From JAJFKB01 sp965230515 (GTDB taxonomy: Bacteria; Pseudomonadota; Gammaproteobacteria; Pseudomonadales; IMCC2047), in the NCBI GenBank assembly GCA_965230515.1, contig OZ246007.1, positions 1,364,001 through 1,428,000 of the forward strand: a stretch of 64,000 nucleotides of DNA, read 5' to 3'. Positions 53,204 to 62,251 of the stretch are shown here, piece by piece. Within the stretch, counting starts at the first letter, position 1, and every line of letters begins with the position of its first letter. The notes beneath the pieces are model-generated. The model did no database searches. It had not been told where the DNA came from and saw nothing but the letters and a program-made list of their open reading frames with translations. The position numbers and the translations under genes are program-made.

Positions 53204-53920
53204 TCAATCGGTATCAGCAGCATCCTGCAATAATCTATCGACCTCGGCAATTGACTGCTCAATGCTGTCAGCCTTGCTGCCATCCTGTTGTCTGGTGCTC
53301 ACCTCTATATTATCACCCTCTTTGGTTAACTCGGCATCCAGCCATCTGCGTAATTTTGGCAATCGACTAAAGCTGGTGGCAAAATTAGCGCCGGCATCGC
53401 GCAATGCCACTATTGCTGCTTGCTCCAGGGCCTCCTCACGGGATTTCATAAATGCTTTTGGAGTCTTTCCATAGGCGGTTATCGGCCAGTTCAGCAGAGG
53501 ATCCCCCTGCCCCGAATAGAGATTCATTCTGTACTTGACCCATATTTCAAATACCTGACTTCGTGTTTCCCTGGGAATGGTAAATTGCAACTCCTCAACT
53601 TCCGGTGCAAGAACCGCATTGAGCGCAACAGGTTGCGTACTGGAAGGCAGAGTAGATAATTGCCTGGTATCGGTAAAAAACTTATTCAACAGGGTATCGA
53701 ACAAACGCACCTGGGAGGATCCCGTACTGATACTGTAATTGCCTTTATTTTTATCCTCGATCTGATGATTGTAATTACGGAATTGATCCGAATAGAAGAC
53801 TCCCATTTTGAGCGGGATGGGCTCAACCAAAGGATCCGGGAAACGCCCGTCCACATTAACGACAGTGCCGCCACAACCCACCAGCAGAGAAACGAGCGAC
53901 AAATATATTAGGTGCCTCAT
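53204..53920 (-). CDS. Lipoprotein of unknown function in motor-like operon
   Basis: 238 residues. Short signal peptide with lipobox LVGC (Cys16), then a soluble domain with strand-rich pattern (PIPLKMGVFYSDQF, LAPEVEELQFTIPRETRSQVFEIW) recalling LPS- or ABC-auxiliary outer-membrane lipoproteins in outline only. Acidic Gln/Ser-rich tail. No family recognised. 74 bp after the VWA gene. Confidence 0.75.
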   Translation of the reverse strand: MRHLIYLSLVSLLVGCGGTVVNVDGRFPDPLVEPIPLKMGVFYSDQFRNYNHQIEDKNKGNYSISTGSSQVRLFDTLLNKFFTDTRQLSTLPSSTQPVALNAVLAPEVEELQFTIPRETRSQVFEIWVKYRMNLYSGQGDPLLNWPITAYGKTPKAFMKSREEALEQAAIVALRDAGANFATSFSRLPKLRRWLDAELTKEGDNIEVSTRQQDGSKADSIEQSIAEVDRLLQDAADTD

Positions 53921-53993
53921 AAGCAGTTAGACTCATTTATCCCAAGTGATTCCCTAAACTTGTAAATTAAATACTCCCGTCCCGGAATAAGGT

Positions 53994-54992
53994 TTATCGA
54001 AACTCCCTCAAACCTACAAAAGTTCCACCATTTCGATAGGTTAATTCGCGCATCAGCGTTGCAAAACGAATACCGGTTTTCTGTAAATCCTCACGTTGTG
54101 CAAACTGCACCGGAAAACCAATTGCGTGAATTCTCACCAGCCTTTTACCGTCTGCACCGACCTGGTTTATGCGATCGACAGTATCAACCACCGCCTCTAT
54201 CGACTTTCCGGTAAACTCATCGCCGAACACATAGATACTGATTTTCTTATCCGGCTCATGAAATGCCCTGATTGCTCGGGTAATGCCTTCTACCGGACTG
54301 CTGTTACTAAACGGATTCCAGGTCCTCATACGCTGCACAATGGCTTTACGGCGTCCCGGACTATCAGGAATCCATTTCCCACGATACCGTGAAAACATAT
54401 AGTCTCCCATATCGTTGAGCACCTGGATTCCTTTTACTTTCGGATAGATATTCAATGTTGCAATAAGCTGCTCCTGAACCTTGTCCCAGCTATAGTTAAA
54501 CATGCTTCCCGAGGTATCAATGACAAAGATGATGTACTCGCTATCGACCGGAATTCCACCGATCAGATCATCCTTGCGTTGATAATCCTTACCCAACAGG
54601 CGCTGCATCTCCAGGGTCAGTTTTTGCTTAGCCAACTGCAGATCACCGATCACTTTTGAACGGCTATCCGCTTCCTGGACTGACCGTTGATACTGCGCTT
54701 GCAAACTGGACAATTCTTTACGCAAACGGGCAACCTTTTCCCGAACGCTGGAAAGCTGCTCGTTCTTAACCGTTAAATCACGATTCATCACTTTTGTTTC
54801 GCCACGAATCTCAAATAGCCTGGCCTGCAAATCAGCCACCACCGCTTGCAAATCGACTCGCGTTTCCTCCAACACCACCGGCTCAACGAGCTTGGTGATC
54901 ATTAACAGCAGTATAATCGCGCCAAAACCGCAACAGATCACATCCAGAAAAGAGATGCTGACCGTTTCTGCTTCCCGGCGGTTTAATCTCAT
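53994..54992 (-). CDS. VWA-domain protein with ExbD/MotB-like membrane helix (VWA1)
   Basis: 332 residues. N-terminal helix (about 10-35) in the pattern ISFLDVICCGFGAIILLLM, where the Asp sits as in ExbD/MotB proton-carrying helices. Coiled coil about 45-130, then a periplasmic VWA domain with a complete MIDAS start DTSGSM. Overlaps its paralogue by four bases. Likely the stator-type partner of the ExbB-like protein (inference). Confidence 0.85.
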   Translation of the reverse strand: MRLNRREAETVSISFLDVICCGFGAIILLLMITKLVEPVVLEETRVDLQAVVADLQARLFEIRGETKVMNRDLTVKNEQLSSVREKVARLRKELSSLQAQYQRSVQEADSRSKVIGDLQLAKQKLTLEMQRLLGKDYQRKDDLIGGIPVDSEYIIFVIDTSGSMFNYSWDKVQEQLIATLNIYPKVKGIQVLNDMGDYMFSRYRGKWIPDSPGRRKAIVQRMRTWNPFSNSSPVEGITRAIRAFHEPDKKISIYVFGDEFTGKSIEAVVDTVDRINQVGADGKRLVRIHAIGFPVQFAQREDLQKTGIRFATLMRELTYRNGGTFVGLREFR

Positions 54993-56077
54993 GGCCAGTC
55001 CCTGGAAGGACTTAAAAATGCTCCGCCTGTTGCCAGCGCCAGCTTCCAGTAACTGGAGGCAGCCATTGGGTCACCCTCCAATGGTAGCAGAATGACGTTC
55101 ACCGGGATTCCCTTTGGCAACTCATCCAACGCCTGCCTGAAGAGCTTTAATCGTCTATTACCGGAAACAGTGGTCCCTCGCGGCTTCCTTTCACCCTGCG
55201 TCGGCAAGCCATCGGTAATTAAAATAATATTATCAGGCATGGGCGCAAGACGACGTACTGCGGCGAAGGTGTTCTCCAGACTGGTACCATTTGCCGGAAT
55301 CATCTTGCGCATGCTATCCAGCGCTTTACCAAGTTGAGGAGTATCCTGAATCTCAAGCCAGCTCCCTTCAGTGCCAGGAATCATTGCATTTACCTGTGTA
55401 TTGAAAGCATAGATCTGGTACCAGCTGTTAACCGGAAACTGTGCCATCAGCCATTCAACCGCCCCGGTAGCCTGCCGCCACTTGGCCGAATTGAGCTTAA
55501 CCTGATCTGACATATTACGACGTCTCAATATGTTAACGATACTATGGTCCAGCATACTCGCAGACACGTCGAGTAACACCAGGATACGATTTCCACCCAG
55601 TTTCAATCCGGTTAAATACTGGCGATCACCCTCTCCAAGAATACGCCTCACTTTTTCACCCGATCGTTTTTTTGCCTCGGCCTGTAGCCTTTTCCTCTCC
55701 TCCTCGAGCGATTTCAGATCAGCTTGCAGTTTTTTAATCTGCTCGCTTTCTGAAGGGGTATCTCGACGTGATTGACTCAGCTCCTCTCGAGACTGTTCCA
55801 CCTCCTCCAGAATACGACGCGATAACCCCTGCGCTTCCACCACCTGCTGGTCGATCCGGGCGATGGTATTACGCACCCTGACCAGGCCCTCTTTGCCGAC
55901 GAGTATATCCTCCTCCAGCAAATTGACCTCTGCGAATAAACCCTTATTTGTTTCCTCGGAATGCACATTGGCTGCGTGATCTATCATGAGAAAGATTAAG
56001 ACCACCGCGCCAAATCCGCAGGACATAATATCCAGAAAAGAGAGATTAAAAGTCGAGAACCGGCGCTTACGATGCAT
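54989..56077 (-). CDS. VWA-domain protein with ExbD/MotB-like membrane helix (VWA2)
   Basis: 362 residues, paralogue of the next gene. N-terminal LSFLDIMSCGFGAVVLIFLM again carries the membrane Asp and the CGFGA motif. A long coiled coil (about 45-145, Glu/Lys/Gln-rich) leads to a VWA domain with DVSASM and ILITDGLPT, so its metal site looks intact. Follows the actin-like gene by nine bases. Confidence 0.87.
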   Translation of the reverse strand: MHRKRRFSTFNLSFLDIMSCGFGAVVLIFLMIDHAANVHSEETNKGLFAEVNLLEEDILVGKEGLVRVRNTIARIDQQVVEAQGLSRRILEEVEQSREELSQSRRDTPSESEQIKKLQADLKSLEEERKRLQAEAKKRSGEKVRRILGEGDRQYLTGLKLGGNRILVLLDVSASMLDHSIVNILRRRNMSDQVKLNSAKWRQATGAVEWLMAQFPVNSWYQIYAFNTQVNAMIPGTEGSWLEIQDTPQLGKALDSMRKMIPANGTSLENTFAAVRRLAPMPDNIILITDGLPTQGERKPRGTTVSGNRRLKLFRQALDELPKGIPVNVILLPLEGDPMAASSYWKLALATGGAFLSPSRDWP

Positions 56078-56086
56078 CAGGCCACC

Positions 56087-57424
56087 CTAGGCTTCACTGA
56101 CCACCAGTATTTGCTGACGCTGATCCGCGGCACTTAGTTTGTCTCCTGGCTTCAACAAGGTTTCACGGCTAACCTGAACGCCATTAATAAATATCGGTAA
56201 TTCTGACTCGGGTTTAAACCGCCACTGCCCCTGTTCGCATAGCAGCTGGCCATATATATCAGACAAACCTGTTTTATCGGCATTAAGAATTATCCCTTCT
56301 TGTCGCAGACTTTCCCCAAGATAAAGCCCGTGGGTCGCTTTAAAGGCCAGATGTCCGCACACAATGTGTGTTGGTTGTGCACGTTTTGTCGGATCACCAG
56401 TCCGTTGCGTTGAATCCGCCTCAACACGGTAGTTTTCCGGCATTGGTAGCGAAGTAATGAAACTCAGCGCACTCTCATCCCGACAGATAAACTCCTCATT
56501 TATTTCACATCCCTGATAACAGGCCAGGTCCGATACCACATAGTGGTCATTTAACAAATCACAAAACCCCGGCAGTTGCGCCAGACGTACACCAATCAAT
56601 ATGCCGAAATCTTCCTGGTGCCGACTAATCTCATTAAGCGCCAACAACATCTTCTGATAAAGAGGCCTGACCTTCTCCACCGCCTTCTCTTTAACTAAAC
56701 GAGCCTGAAACCGTACATCTCCACCGTAAATCTCCAGCAACATCTCCTGCTCTGTTCCAAAGGCCTCCAGCCACTGTGGCATCTGGCGATAAAGTGCCTG
56801 CTCGGTTTCCGCATTATGCAAAGGGTCAAATCGACATTGCTCCAAAAAGGCATCCGCAACCAGTTGCACCCAGCTATCATACAAATGCACCAGACCCGCA
56901 CCCGCAGCGGTTGTCACATTACCCCTGCACAGATTCGTCTGGGTCTTTATCTCGGTAACAACCAATTGATGCAGATGTATATCAAGATGGTAATTCACTG
57001 GTTTTAACGGACTCACAACTGCGGACGCCAGCGCTATATCAATCAGTCCTGCCGGTTTAAGCCCGCACTCCTTGGCTATCCCGAGCAACAGTGACAGTTG
57101 ATCATTCGTGTAACTGCCCGGTACGGCAAATATTAGCGGAACGGTATTTTCAAGTTGCTCTGCAATGATCTTCAAGTGCGCATAAACCAGATCAGCATAA
57201 TGCCGATATTGGCTGGAGCTCTGCGATAATGGGTCCAGACTGAGCCTGTGCCAAAACTGATTATGGGTTTTGCGGGGATAAATTCTGGCCTGATTAAACG
57301 CAGCCTCTCCTACCTCCAGTTGAGCGTCTTCAACCATCGCATAGCCCGGACTATGCAGAATCTGCTCGCCAGCCCTGATAACCCTGAGGCCGGGATCGGT
57401 TATTTCGATCACTTGCAGGGTCAT
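56087..57424 (-). CDS. Actin/Hsp70-fold protein with FHA-like C-terminus
   Basis: 445 residues. The layout (IFAVPGSYTNDQLSLLLGIAK, a GLIDIALAS segment, YHLDIHLHQLVVTEI strand-turn-strand) resembles the sugar-kinase/Hsp70/actin fold, but catalytic residues are weakly conserved, so activity is uncertain. The last 90 residues (GIILNADKTGLSDIYGQLL, LLKPGDKLS) look like an FHA-type beta-sandwich. No signal peptide: cytoplasmic. Overlaps the ExbB-like gene by four bases, hence likely the cytoplasmic arm of the complex. Confidence 0.6.
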   Translation of the reverse strand: MTLQVIEITDPGLRVIRAGEQILHSPGYAMVEDAQLEVGEAAFNQARIYPRKTHNQFWHRLSLDPLSQSSSQYRHYADLVYAHLKIIAEQLENTVPLIFAVPGSYTNDQLSLLLGIAKECGLKPAGLIDIALASAVVSPLKPVNYHLDIHLHQLVVTEIKTQTNLCRGNVTTAAGAGLVHLYDSWVQLVADAFLEQCRFDPLHNAETEQALYRQMPQWLEAFGTEQEMLLEIYGGDVRFQARLVKEKAVEKVRPLYQKMLLALNEISRHQEDFGILIGVRLAQLPGFCDLLNDHYVVSDLACYQGCEINEEFICRDESALSFITSLPMPENYRVEADSTQRTGDPTKRAQPTHIVCGHLAFKATHGLYLGESLRQEGIILNADKTGLSDIYGQLLCEQGQWRFKPESELPIFINGVQVSRETLLKPGDKLSAADQRQQILVVSEA

Positions 57425-58230
57425 TTCACTTCCTCTCGCACCTTCAGAAAGCGCATCAGGTTATTATCACAGTATCGCTGGTTATCCAGCACCAGACGTT
57501 CCTGCAGCAACTGAAGCTGATGCAACAAAAACATAATAATGATACTGATTACCAGAGCGATAAAGGTTGAATTAAAGGCCACCCCCAAACTTGCTGTAAC
57601 ACCCGCAATATCACCCTCAACCGCACGGTGCGCCTGGCCCAGTGCTTCACCAATTCCTCTTACTGTGCCAATAAACCCTATCGAGGGAATTGCCCAGGCG
57701 ATATATCGGATCATGGATAACTCCGAATCCAGTCGCTCCGATTCATTCTCACAGCTCTCCCTGATCGAAGAGGAAACATCCTGAATATTGCGGGTCGAAC
57801 CAAAGCGTTGTAATGCGGTAAACAATATTCGCGCCAACAAAAATTCGCGTTGCTGTTCAGGAAGGGCCTGAATCGGCCTTAAATACTCTCGGGAATCTTC
57901 AGGCAGTATATTCATGCCTTCCGACACCTCGATGAGCTGCCTGTCCAGTAAGACGCGCTCGCGGATGGCGCTCCTGGTTTTGTATCCCATAATAGCCATC
58001 GCCCAGAACATCAATATGAAACAGGCTTCCTGCTCAAAATCTTTCAGAATGACATAGAGTGATCTGGACGGAATATAGTTTTCTCCTGCAGCTTGTAATG
58101 CTAATTGATGCTCCATGATTGCGTCGGCGTTGGGACGAATAACGCCAACATAAACAGCGTGCACCAGGATAACTGCAACAAACAGCGCAAAAACCTGGTA
58201 CATAAACTCGGAAGATAGTGTATTTTTCAT
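57421..58230 (-). CDS. MotA/TolQ/ExbB-family proton-channel protein
   Basis: 269 residues, about four membrane helices (near 10-30, 67-84, 172-190 and 215-238). Signature PSIGFIGTVRGIGEAL and the channel helix VTASLGVAFNSTFIALVIS place it in MotA_ExbB. The large cytoplasmic stretch lies between helices 2 and 3. It is not next to a normal exbD; its partners are most likely the two VWA proteins encoded downstream. Confidence 0.88.
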   Translation of the reverse strand: MKNTLSSEFMYQVFALFVAVILVHAVYVGVIRPNADAIMEHQLALQAAGENYIPSRSLYVILKDFEQEACFILMFWAMAIMGYKTRSAIRERVLLDRQLIEVSEGMNILPEDSREYLRPIQALPEQQREFLLARILFTALQRFGSTRNIQDVSSSIRESCENESERLDSELSMIRYIAWAIPSIGFIGTVRGIGEALGQAHRAVEGDIAGVTASLGVAFNSTFIALVISIIIMFLLHQLQLLQERLVLDNQRYCDNNLMRFLKVREEVK

Positions 58231-58238
58231 CGGCTATC

Positions 58239-58481
58239 CTAGATGTCGATGGGAAAGGAAACAGACAGATCTTCGGAAATATCCTCACTGGGTGTAAACG
58301 TTTCGGGTGTATTTACCTTAGTCTGTGTTTCTTTTTCAGATCCATTACCCATATTTATATCCGTCTGCTTTTGGTCAACTGGCTCAGCATCACTGTTATC
58401 GTCTTTCGGATCCGCATAGCAGGGCAAAGACGTCAAACAAAACGCTAAAACAGCTATTATTATTTTATCCAAATAGTTCAT
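58239..58481 (-). CDS. Small secreted acidic protein
   Basis: 80 residues: signal peptide to about residue 23 (SLPCYADP), with C20 just before the cleavage point, then a disordered acidic, Thr/Ser/Asp-rich chain without further cysteine. No family. Sits 8 bp upstream of the ExbB-like gene and 3 bp after the FGE-fold gene. Confidence 0.6.
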   Translation of the reverse strand: MNYLDKIIIAVLAFCLTSLPCYADPKDDNSDAEPVDQKQTDINMGNGSEKETQTKVNTPETFTPSEDISEDLSVSFPIDI

Positions 58482-58484
58482 TCG

Positions 58485-60551
58485 CTACTCTACATACCGC
58501 GCAACACGAAATCCCAGATCATTTCGCCCATCAATGCCATAGTCACGATAGGATAAACGTAATTCTGTGATACTGCCATGCGCCCAACTTGAACCCCGGA
58601 TTACATGGTACTTTCCACTATCGGGTCCAACCGGATCTTTTTCCACTTTGCTCGATAGCCCTCCTCGAGTGCTATAAAAATCATGCACCCACTCGGAAAC
58701 ATTACCACCCATATCATAGAGCCCATTCTGATTTGCAGTAAAACTGCCCACCGGAGCTGAAACAGCGTAGGTATCGTCATACTGGGTTACGATACGGCCA
58801 ATAATAAAAGCCGCTGAGCGGTCAGCGTAATTCCCGGACTTCTCGGCCGGTGGTAACTGGTCACCCCAGGGATATTTGTAGAGCCCTTGCTTACTATTAC
58901 GAGCCGCCCAGGCCCACTCTGCTTCCGTGGGCAAACGGTATCCGGTGGCTTTTTCTTTGAATCCGGTTACCTTCCCCTCCTCAACCAGATACGCTGCTGC
59001 GAGCCCCTCCCGTTCGCTCAGCCAGTTGCAATAGAGCGCCGCCTGTTCCCAGCCTACCTTAACTACAGGTTGAGAGTCTCCATCCAGACTATACCCTTCC
59101 ACATTACCCGATGAGTGCAGTTTCGCAAACTGTCGGTACTGTTGATTGGTTACTTCTCGGGTGCCCATATAAAAAGCTCTGCTGAGATCCACCTTGCGGA
59201 AGGATTCATTTGCTCGTCTGCCGGCCTCACGACGCGACGCTCCCAAGGTTAAGGGGCCAGGCCGGAACAGCTTCAGTTGCTGCCCGTCGCCGAGACGGAC
59301 AACAGGTTTGATGGCATCCCATTTAGCCTGCTCCAGCGTTTTCAGGGTCACCTTAAGCTGCTGTTCCAGGCCCTGTCTTGGCGTAATATAGGTCTGATAG
59401 CTAACATACCCCTCTTTACGAACCTCCAACTTTTGCTTCTCAGTCGGCAACGAATAAACCCTGTTTGCTTTCCCCCGATACCGACCATCAATGAACACCT
59501 GCGCATCGGCCGGGCGGCCTATCACGCGAATGTTCGCAACGATCGGTTTCAGCGGCACAACCAGTGATCGCTGCTCTCCGGAAACAATACTGATTTCACG
59601 CTGCACGGCCTGGTAACCCGGTTTAAACAGCTGTACCCGGTATTGCTGTTTTGGCTTTAGACTAAGCGTCAGCGGTGTTTGCCCTCTGAACACATCATTT
59701 ACCATGACGTTCGCAGCACCCGGCTGGCTCTCTATATCGAGTGCCCCTTCCAGGAGTTCCATCCTGACCTCAGGCAGCGTCTGGCCCTGATTGGCAACCA
59801 CCGGGAGTTTTGTTTGCCAATCCTTATAACCATCGAGTGACAGCTTTATCAAACGATCACCCTGCATTAACGCCAGACTCGCAGGCGTGGTCCCATATTT
59901 TTCATTATCAACAGAAATTTCCGCCCCCCCGGGCACAGACTTGATAGAAATATCGCCCCAGGCCGGGGTAAGCTCCACAGCAACCCGGTGTTCGAGGTCT
60001 TTACCGGCGACCTCAATATCCATCACTTTTTCGAGATAGCGCTCTGCTGTCAATGAAAGACTGTGCTCTCCCGCCTCCACCTTAAACCCTGCAACCGGTG
60101 TTCTGCCAATAACTTCACCATTGAGCAAAACGTTGGCACCTTTCGGCTTTGAATCAACGAATAGTCGACCAGGTAATTTGCTCAGTTGAAAATTGAATCG
60201 CTGATTCTGCTGACTTCCTATGACTAGAGACTGATCAAGAACCCTATACCCCTCGCGCTTCGCCCGCACATGATACTCGCCAGGGCGCATCAGATATCGC
60301 TCACCCACTTTTAATGCGATACCACCGTTGATCTCCTGATGCTCCACGGCCGGTTCAAAAGAAAGAAAGACAGATCGCGCAGTAAACACATACCAAAGCG
60401 ATACCACCAGCAACATAAACACAAAAGAGGCCGACATAAAAACAGGTTTAACCCAGGATTTACCCCGAGTAGATTCAGCATCCACCGGCGTAAACTCCGC
60501 CGGTTCGATAACGATTTCTCCAGTTTTTTCTGGCATTAAATCATCTGGCAT
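58485..60551 (-). CDS. PEGA-repeat and FGE/SUMF1-fold membrane protein
   Basis: 688 residues. Cytoplasmic N-terminus, one membrane anchor (about 36-57), then a series of PEGA-type beta repeats (about 60-420; e.g. VDSKPKGANVLLNGEVIGRTP, shortened). The C-terminal formylglycine-generating-enzyme fold (about 440-688) shows REVTNQQYRQF, RLPTEAEWAWAAR, YDMGGNVSEWVHDFY and RGSSWAHGS. The FGE catalytic cysteine pair is absent, so it is likely a binding module, as in GldK/GldJ of gliding bacteria. Confidence 0.85.
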   Translation of the reverse strand: MPDDLMPEKTGEIVIEPAEFTPVDAESTRGKSWVKPVFMSASFVFMLLVVSLWYVFTARSVFLSFEPAVEHQEINGGIALKVGERYLMRPGEYHVRAKREGYRVLDQSLVIGSQQNQRFNFQLSKLPGRLFVDSKPKGANVLLNGEVIGRTPVAGFKVEAGEHSLSLTAERYLEKVMDIEVAGKDLEHRVAVELTPAWGDISIKSVPGGAEISVDNEKYGTTPASLALMQGDRLIKLSLDGYKDWQTKLPVVANQGQTLPEVRMELLEGALDIESQPGAANVMVNDVFRGQTPLTLSLKPKQQYRVQLFKPGYQAVQREISIVSGEQRSLVVPLKPIVANIRVIGRPADAQVFIDGRYRGKANRVYSLPTEKQKLEVRKEGYVSYQTYITPRQGLEQQLKVTLKTLEQAKWDAIKPVVRLGDGQQLKLFRPGPLTLGASRREAGRRANESFRKVDLSRAFYMGTREVTNQQYRQFAKLHSSGNVEGYSLDGDSQPVVKVGWEQAALYCNWLSEREGLAAAYLVEEGKVTGFKEKATGYRLPTEAEWAWAARNSKQGLYKYPWGDQLPPAEKSGNYADRSAAFIIGRIVTQYDDTYAVSAPVGSFTANQNGLYDMGGNVSEWVHDFYSTRGGLSSKVEKDPVGPDSGKYHVIRGSSWAHGSITELRLSYRDYGIDGRNDLGFRVARYVE

Positions 60552-60651
60552 TCAGCAATTCCCACGACCTCGATTATTTAGCCATATTTTTCTTGGTTAT
60601 TATTAAAACTCCCAACCAATCCGCCATTACAAATCGAATCGGATCAGCGAG

Positions 60652-62169
60652 CTAAATTCTTTCCTCACACCGAATACTGATCGGCCCGGGCGTTTTATCA
60701 ACCGAGACCACGAATTCCTTTCGCACGTCCCGGTAACCCACCCGCTTTCCGACTAAAACATAGCTTCCTGGTTTTAGAGACAGCTCGTGGCGCGTAAAAT
60801 TTCCTAAATGCCCCACTTTGTAAAGGGTAACGTCTGTCGCATCATCCGACTCAATAAGGATACTGACTGGTTCAGCAGCCTGCTTTAACATTGTTTTCAG
60901 GGCTTGTATTTGGCCCGCCAATCTTGGTCCCGGGTCAGCGACAGTTCTGGCAATATCCAGCAGCTGCAGGGACTCCCGATAAACCTCCTCGCTGGTTAAA
61001 CGCTGCGGATCAGTCAACTGTTGTTGCAGCAAGCCATCCAGTCTCGCCCTGCTGCCAGTGTTTTTCAGCCCCTCCTGCGCAAAAACAAGGTTGGCGTCCA
61101 GCGTCAACACTGCCTGATATTTTTTAGCTGCGGCTGACCACTTTTCCTGCTCAATCAGTTGCTCCGCCTGAGCACGCAGCCCCGCTATCTCCTCCTGAAC
61201 AATGAGGTTTGTCGCTTGCTCGATACCGGTACGCGCTTCGTTCGATTCCGGTTTTATTTTTACTGCCCTTCCAAACTGTTTTTTTGCATCAGTCAGCCGA
61301 TTGTTTGTAAGTGCTCGATAGCCTGACGACATGGCCAGGGAAAAATCTCTCTCTGCTATTTTTTTATTCAGCGCCGCGATTGCCGCTACCACTTTTGCCG
61401 ATTCATTATCAAGCACAAACGCTTTCTGCAGATACTCATTTGCTTTATCCAGATTTGACTGCTGCTCCATCTCCCCGGCCTGGTGCAGCAGTTGAAGCAC
61501 CTGATCCAGCACTGTAGCTCGCTTCAACGCATTGGTAGCCCGGGCATTTCCGGGCTGTATCTTAAGCGCCAGCTCAAACGCCGCACGAGCTTTATCCGCC
61601 AACCCGTCATCAAGCAACTGGAAACCAAAGCTGATCTGCTGCTCAACCGTACCCTGCGTGCTTGCTTTAATTCCCTGCAACATCTCAAAGCTATCCTGGT
61701 ATTGCCCTGCTGCCAGCTCAAATTCCCGGTTGCGATAATAGTCATCGCCACGCGCTGCCAGCTCTGCGGCTTTTGTGAAAGCCTGCTCCGCCCAAAGCGT
61801 TACGCTCAGTTCCTCCAACTCAAACTGCAAATCGAGCAACTGTTCAAGCACCTGCTGCGCCTGCTGCCGCTCCTTTGCCCATTGCGCCTCCTGCCAGGGT
61901 GATATTTCCTGCGTCGCGGGCACAGTGCTGACCTTTTCCTGTTTAACGATCTCTGGCTGCTCGATAACACGGGGCAACATAAAAAATACGGCCATTGCCA
62001 GTATTGCCGACAAACCAAAACTCATGATCAGCCATTTTTTTTGGGTGTTACTTTGCGGGGTTTTTTCAAATGAAGAGGAATCATTTTCCGCTTCAGGCGT
62101 TATCTTAATACGTGCAGGGGTTATTTTTTCGAATTCAGGCGTATCCTGGTGGGACGAATCGTTTTGCAT
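60652..62169 (-). CDS. TPR-repeat membrane protein with PEGA-like C-terminus
   Basis: 505 residues. N-terminal cytoplasmic tail rich in acidic and Ser residues, one membrane helix (about 46-64), then Ala/Gln-rich helical repeats of TPR type (about 95-410; e.g. KARAAFELALKIQPGNARATN). The C-terminal 85 residues (VSILIESDDATDVTLYKVG, ELSLKPGSYVLVG) form a PEGA-like beta domain. Likely periplasmic scaffold. Confidence 0.8.
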   Translation of the reverse strand: MQNDSSHQDTPEFEKITPARIKITPEAENDSSSFEKTPQSNTQKKWLIMSFGLSAILAMAVFFMLPRVIEQPEIVKQEKVSTVPATQEISPWQEAQWAKERQQAQQVLEQLLDLQFELEELSVTLWAEQAFTKAAELAARGDDYYRNREFELAAGQYQDSFEMLQGIKASTQGTVEQQISFGFQLLDDGLADKARAAFELALKIQPGNARATNALKRATVLDQVLQLLHQAGEMEQQSNLDKANEYLQKAFVLDNESAKVVAAIAALNKKIAERDFSLAMSSGYRALTNNRLTDAKKQFGRAVKIKPESNEARTGIEQATNLIVQEEIAGLRAQAEQLIEQEKWSAAAKKYQAVLTLDANLVFAQEGLKNTGSRARLDGLLQQQLTDPQRLTSEEVYRESLQLLDIARTVADPGPRLAGQIQALKTMLKQAAEPVSILIESDDATDVTLYKVGHLGNFTRHELSLKPGSYVLVGKRVGYRDVRKEFVVSVDKTPGPISIRCEERI

Positions 62170-62251
62170 AGATAGTTCATTTCTTTATAGGTCGACACGC
62201 GGCAAAGCTCTTAAACCTGTGATTCAGGGATCTTTGCTTCAACGTGCACTT

